From assembly GCA_937959145.1 (NCBI GenBank), contig CALGMC010000023.1, positions 1 through 13,785 of the forward strand: 13,785 nt of DNA, written 5' to 3'. The stretch is from an uncultured Chlorobiales bacterium (GTDB lineage Bacteria; Bacteroidota; Chlorobiia; Chlorobiales; Thermochlorobacteraceae). Below are positions 12,607-13,785 of this stretch, piece after piece (position 1 is the stretch's first letter; the number at the start of each line of letters is the position of its first letter). The position numbers and the translations under genes were made by a program. Below the pieces are notes generated by a model. That model saw only the letters and a list, made by a program, of their open reading frames with translations, had not been told where the DNA came from and did not search any database.

Positions 12607-13785
12607 ATGACCCGATTTTTCGTATCACTTTTCCTCTTGACTGCTTTTAACGAATTGGTGGCGAGCGCGCAAGAACGCTACATAGACATCGTGCAAAAGT
12701 ATCGCCGCCCGCAATTCTTTGCTGAGTTTATCGCACTTCCTGCCGCGCACAGCGACTCTCTCAAATTGATGGGAAACATTCGCCTTTCTTATGATAATTC
12801 ATTCTTTGTAAAAACGCCTGACGGAAAATTCGCGACTGATTTAACCTTCACGACCGAACTGCTTCAAAAAAACATCGCGGTTACGCGCAGCATACGACGC
12901 AAAATCGTTACCGTCAATACACACGAGGAAACCTTAAATCGAACGGAATTCGTCGAGACCATTTTTACACTGCCCTTGAAAAAAGGCGATTACGAAGTCG
13001 CGGTTGAAGTAACCAACAACGACCTCCAAAAGTCGCTCCGAATGGAACGCCAGCTGCTCAAACTCTCGACTGAACCAACCACCAGCAAGCAAGGCGAGAT
13101 GAAAGTATCGCAACTGTTGTTTGTTGAACGTCCAAGAATTAGTAATGACTCGATGAGCATTCAACCGCTTGGGTTTTCGGGCAATGGCGTGTTTGGGCGA
13201 GACTATGTAGCCATGCTTTACATTCACCTCGATTCCGATTCCATAAGAGAAATTTCTTATCAACTTCTCGAAAAGCAAGACCAAAGAGAAATCCCTGTTG
13301 CATCAGGAAAAACTTCACCGAGTAGTCTCTTTTACACGAAGGAACTGCGAGCTTCAACTGACGAAGCCGTTTTGATTGTTGAACGGGAAAAAAAAGCAAC
13401 CACAGAACTTCTCGCATTCATTGATTTCAATGCCAAAGCAATTGCAAATGCAAGATATGTGCTCAAAGTAAAGGTGGTCTCTGAAAAAGGTAGGATAGTA
13501 GAGGTCAAAAAAGAATTCGACAACGCTTGGATAAACATGCCCTATCCGCTCTACGATATTGAACTCGCCGTGCGCCTGATGGAAGACATTATGCTCACAA
13601 GCGAAGAAGTCAAAAAACTATTAGACGGAAACGCTTCCGAACAGCGCCGCAAATTTCTTGCCTTCTGGAAAACACAAGACCCAACGCCCGATACCGAGTT
13701 CAACGAAGCCTTAGAAGAATTTTTCAGACGGGTTGATTATACCTTCTTCAACTTTTACACCAACCGCGAGTTCGGCTGGCGAACC
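12607..13785 (+). CDS. Exported GWxTD-domain protein, 393 residues (C terminus beyond the window)
   Basis: The frame opens at ATG 12607 and continues to the last base. Residues 1-21 form a signal peptide (MTRFFVSLFLLTAF core, likely cleavage ASA before Gln22), so the protein goes to the periplasm or envelope. The body has beta-rich segments (for example SLKLMGNIRLSYDN and DYEVAVEVTNND) with no enzyme motif. The last 50 residues show the features of a GWxTD domain: a run of helix (RRKFLAFWKTQDPTPDTEFN, EALEEFFRRVDYTFFNFY) followed by REFGWRT, at which the window stops, one residue short of the motif's Asp. The domain has no established function; the family is typical of Chlorobiota, Ignavibacteria and relatives. 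No Shine-Dalgarno sequence is present. The next base triplet should encode Asp if the assignment is right. Confidence 0.88.
   Translation, partial: MTRFFVSLFLLTAFNELVASAQERYIDIVQKYRRPQFFAEFIALPAAHSDSLKLMGNIRLSYDNSFFVKTPDGKFATDLTFTTELLQKNIAVTRSIRRKIVTVNTHEETLNRTEFVETIFTLPLKKGDYEVAVEVTNNDLQKSLRMERQLLKLSTEPTTSKQGEMKVSQLLFVERPRISNDSMSIQPLGFSGNGVFGRDYVAMLYIHLDSDSIREISYQLLEKQDQREIPVASGKTSPSSLFYTKELRASTDEAVLIVEREKKATTELLAFIDFNAKAIANARYVLKVKVVSEKGRIVEVKKEFDNAWINMPYPLYDIELAVRLMEDIMLTSEEVKKLLDGNASEQRRKFLAFWKTQDPTPDTEFNEALEEFFRRVDYTFFNFYTNREFGWRT

Noticed and set aside
12934..13538. Minus-strand open frames near the right edge
   Set aside because: They lie antisense to the continuous GWxTD-protein frame, which has a signal peptide and a recognisable C-terminal domain.
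1..13785. Mobile element, prophage, toxin-antitoxin or defence island
   Set aside because: No transposase, integrase, terminal inverted repeats, phage genes, nuclease-helicase pairs or tRNA-associated repeats were seen; most genes are housekeeping and base use looks even across the window.

Overview
The window reads as an ordinary chromosomal stretch from a Bacteroidota/Chlorobiota-type bacterium, not as a mobile or defence island. The clues are indirect. There is a GWxTD-domain exported protein, a family I associate with Chlorobiota, Ignavibacteria and related phyla. The AsnRS is bacterial type. Almost every start codon lacks a Shine-Dalgarno sequence and sits in an A-rich context. Several 5' gaps carry close matches to the Bacteroidota -7 promoter element TAnnTTTG. 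An O2-dependent tryptophan 2,3-dioxygenase implies exposure to oxygen. An aerobic or microaerophilic Chlorobiota-like organism fits best, but this is inference. No transposase, integrase, CRISPR array, tRNA or rRNA was seen.

Layout. Bases 1-1470 (minus) hold the N-terminal 490 residues of a triple-PAS cytosolic sensor histidine kinase, cut by the window edge. A divergent gene (1583-2197, plus) encodes a small outer-membrane beta-barrel protein. From 6712 down to 2194 five genes run on the minus strand: a SET-domain protein, a Gfo/Idh/MocA oxidoreductase, a long-chain polyprenyl diphosphate synthase (GTG start), a three-helix membrane protein with a PH-like tail, and tryptophan 2,3-dioxygenase. 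The last two are 5 bp apart and probably co-transcribed.

From 6761 to 11784 the plus strand carries surE, an unlisted-size 37-residue very basic protein (7707-7820) followed by a clear intrinsic terminator, and then a tight cluster: inorganic pyrophosphatase with a Lys/Ala-rich tail, a four-helix membrane protein overlapping it by 1 nt, asnS, and a SLC13/DASS anion symporter. smpB (11809-12276, minus) converges on this cluster. After a 330-bp gap, an exported GWxTD-domain protein starts at 12607 and runs off the right edge, ending within its GWxTD motif.

How they work together. Pyrophosphatase next to asnS makes metabolic sense because the synthetase releases PPi. Polyprenyl diphosphate synthase supplies quinone side chains. 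SmpB serves trans-translation, but ssrA is not in the window. The other neighbours have no obvious common pathway.

The most interesting unexplained element is the gap 12277-12606. A near-perfect rho-independent terminator (11-bp stem plus seven Ts) sits there with no gene upstream on its strand. The bases before it contain two nested complementary segments that would close a stem around about 140 nt. This is either an independent small RNA or a transcription-attenuating leader for the GWxTD gene. I could not match it to any RNA family I know. Apart from that I see no evidence of a new multi-gene system.
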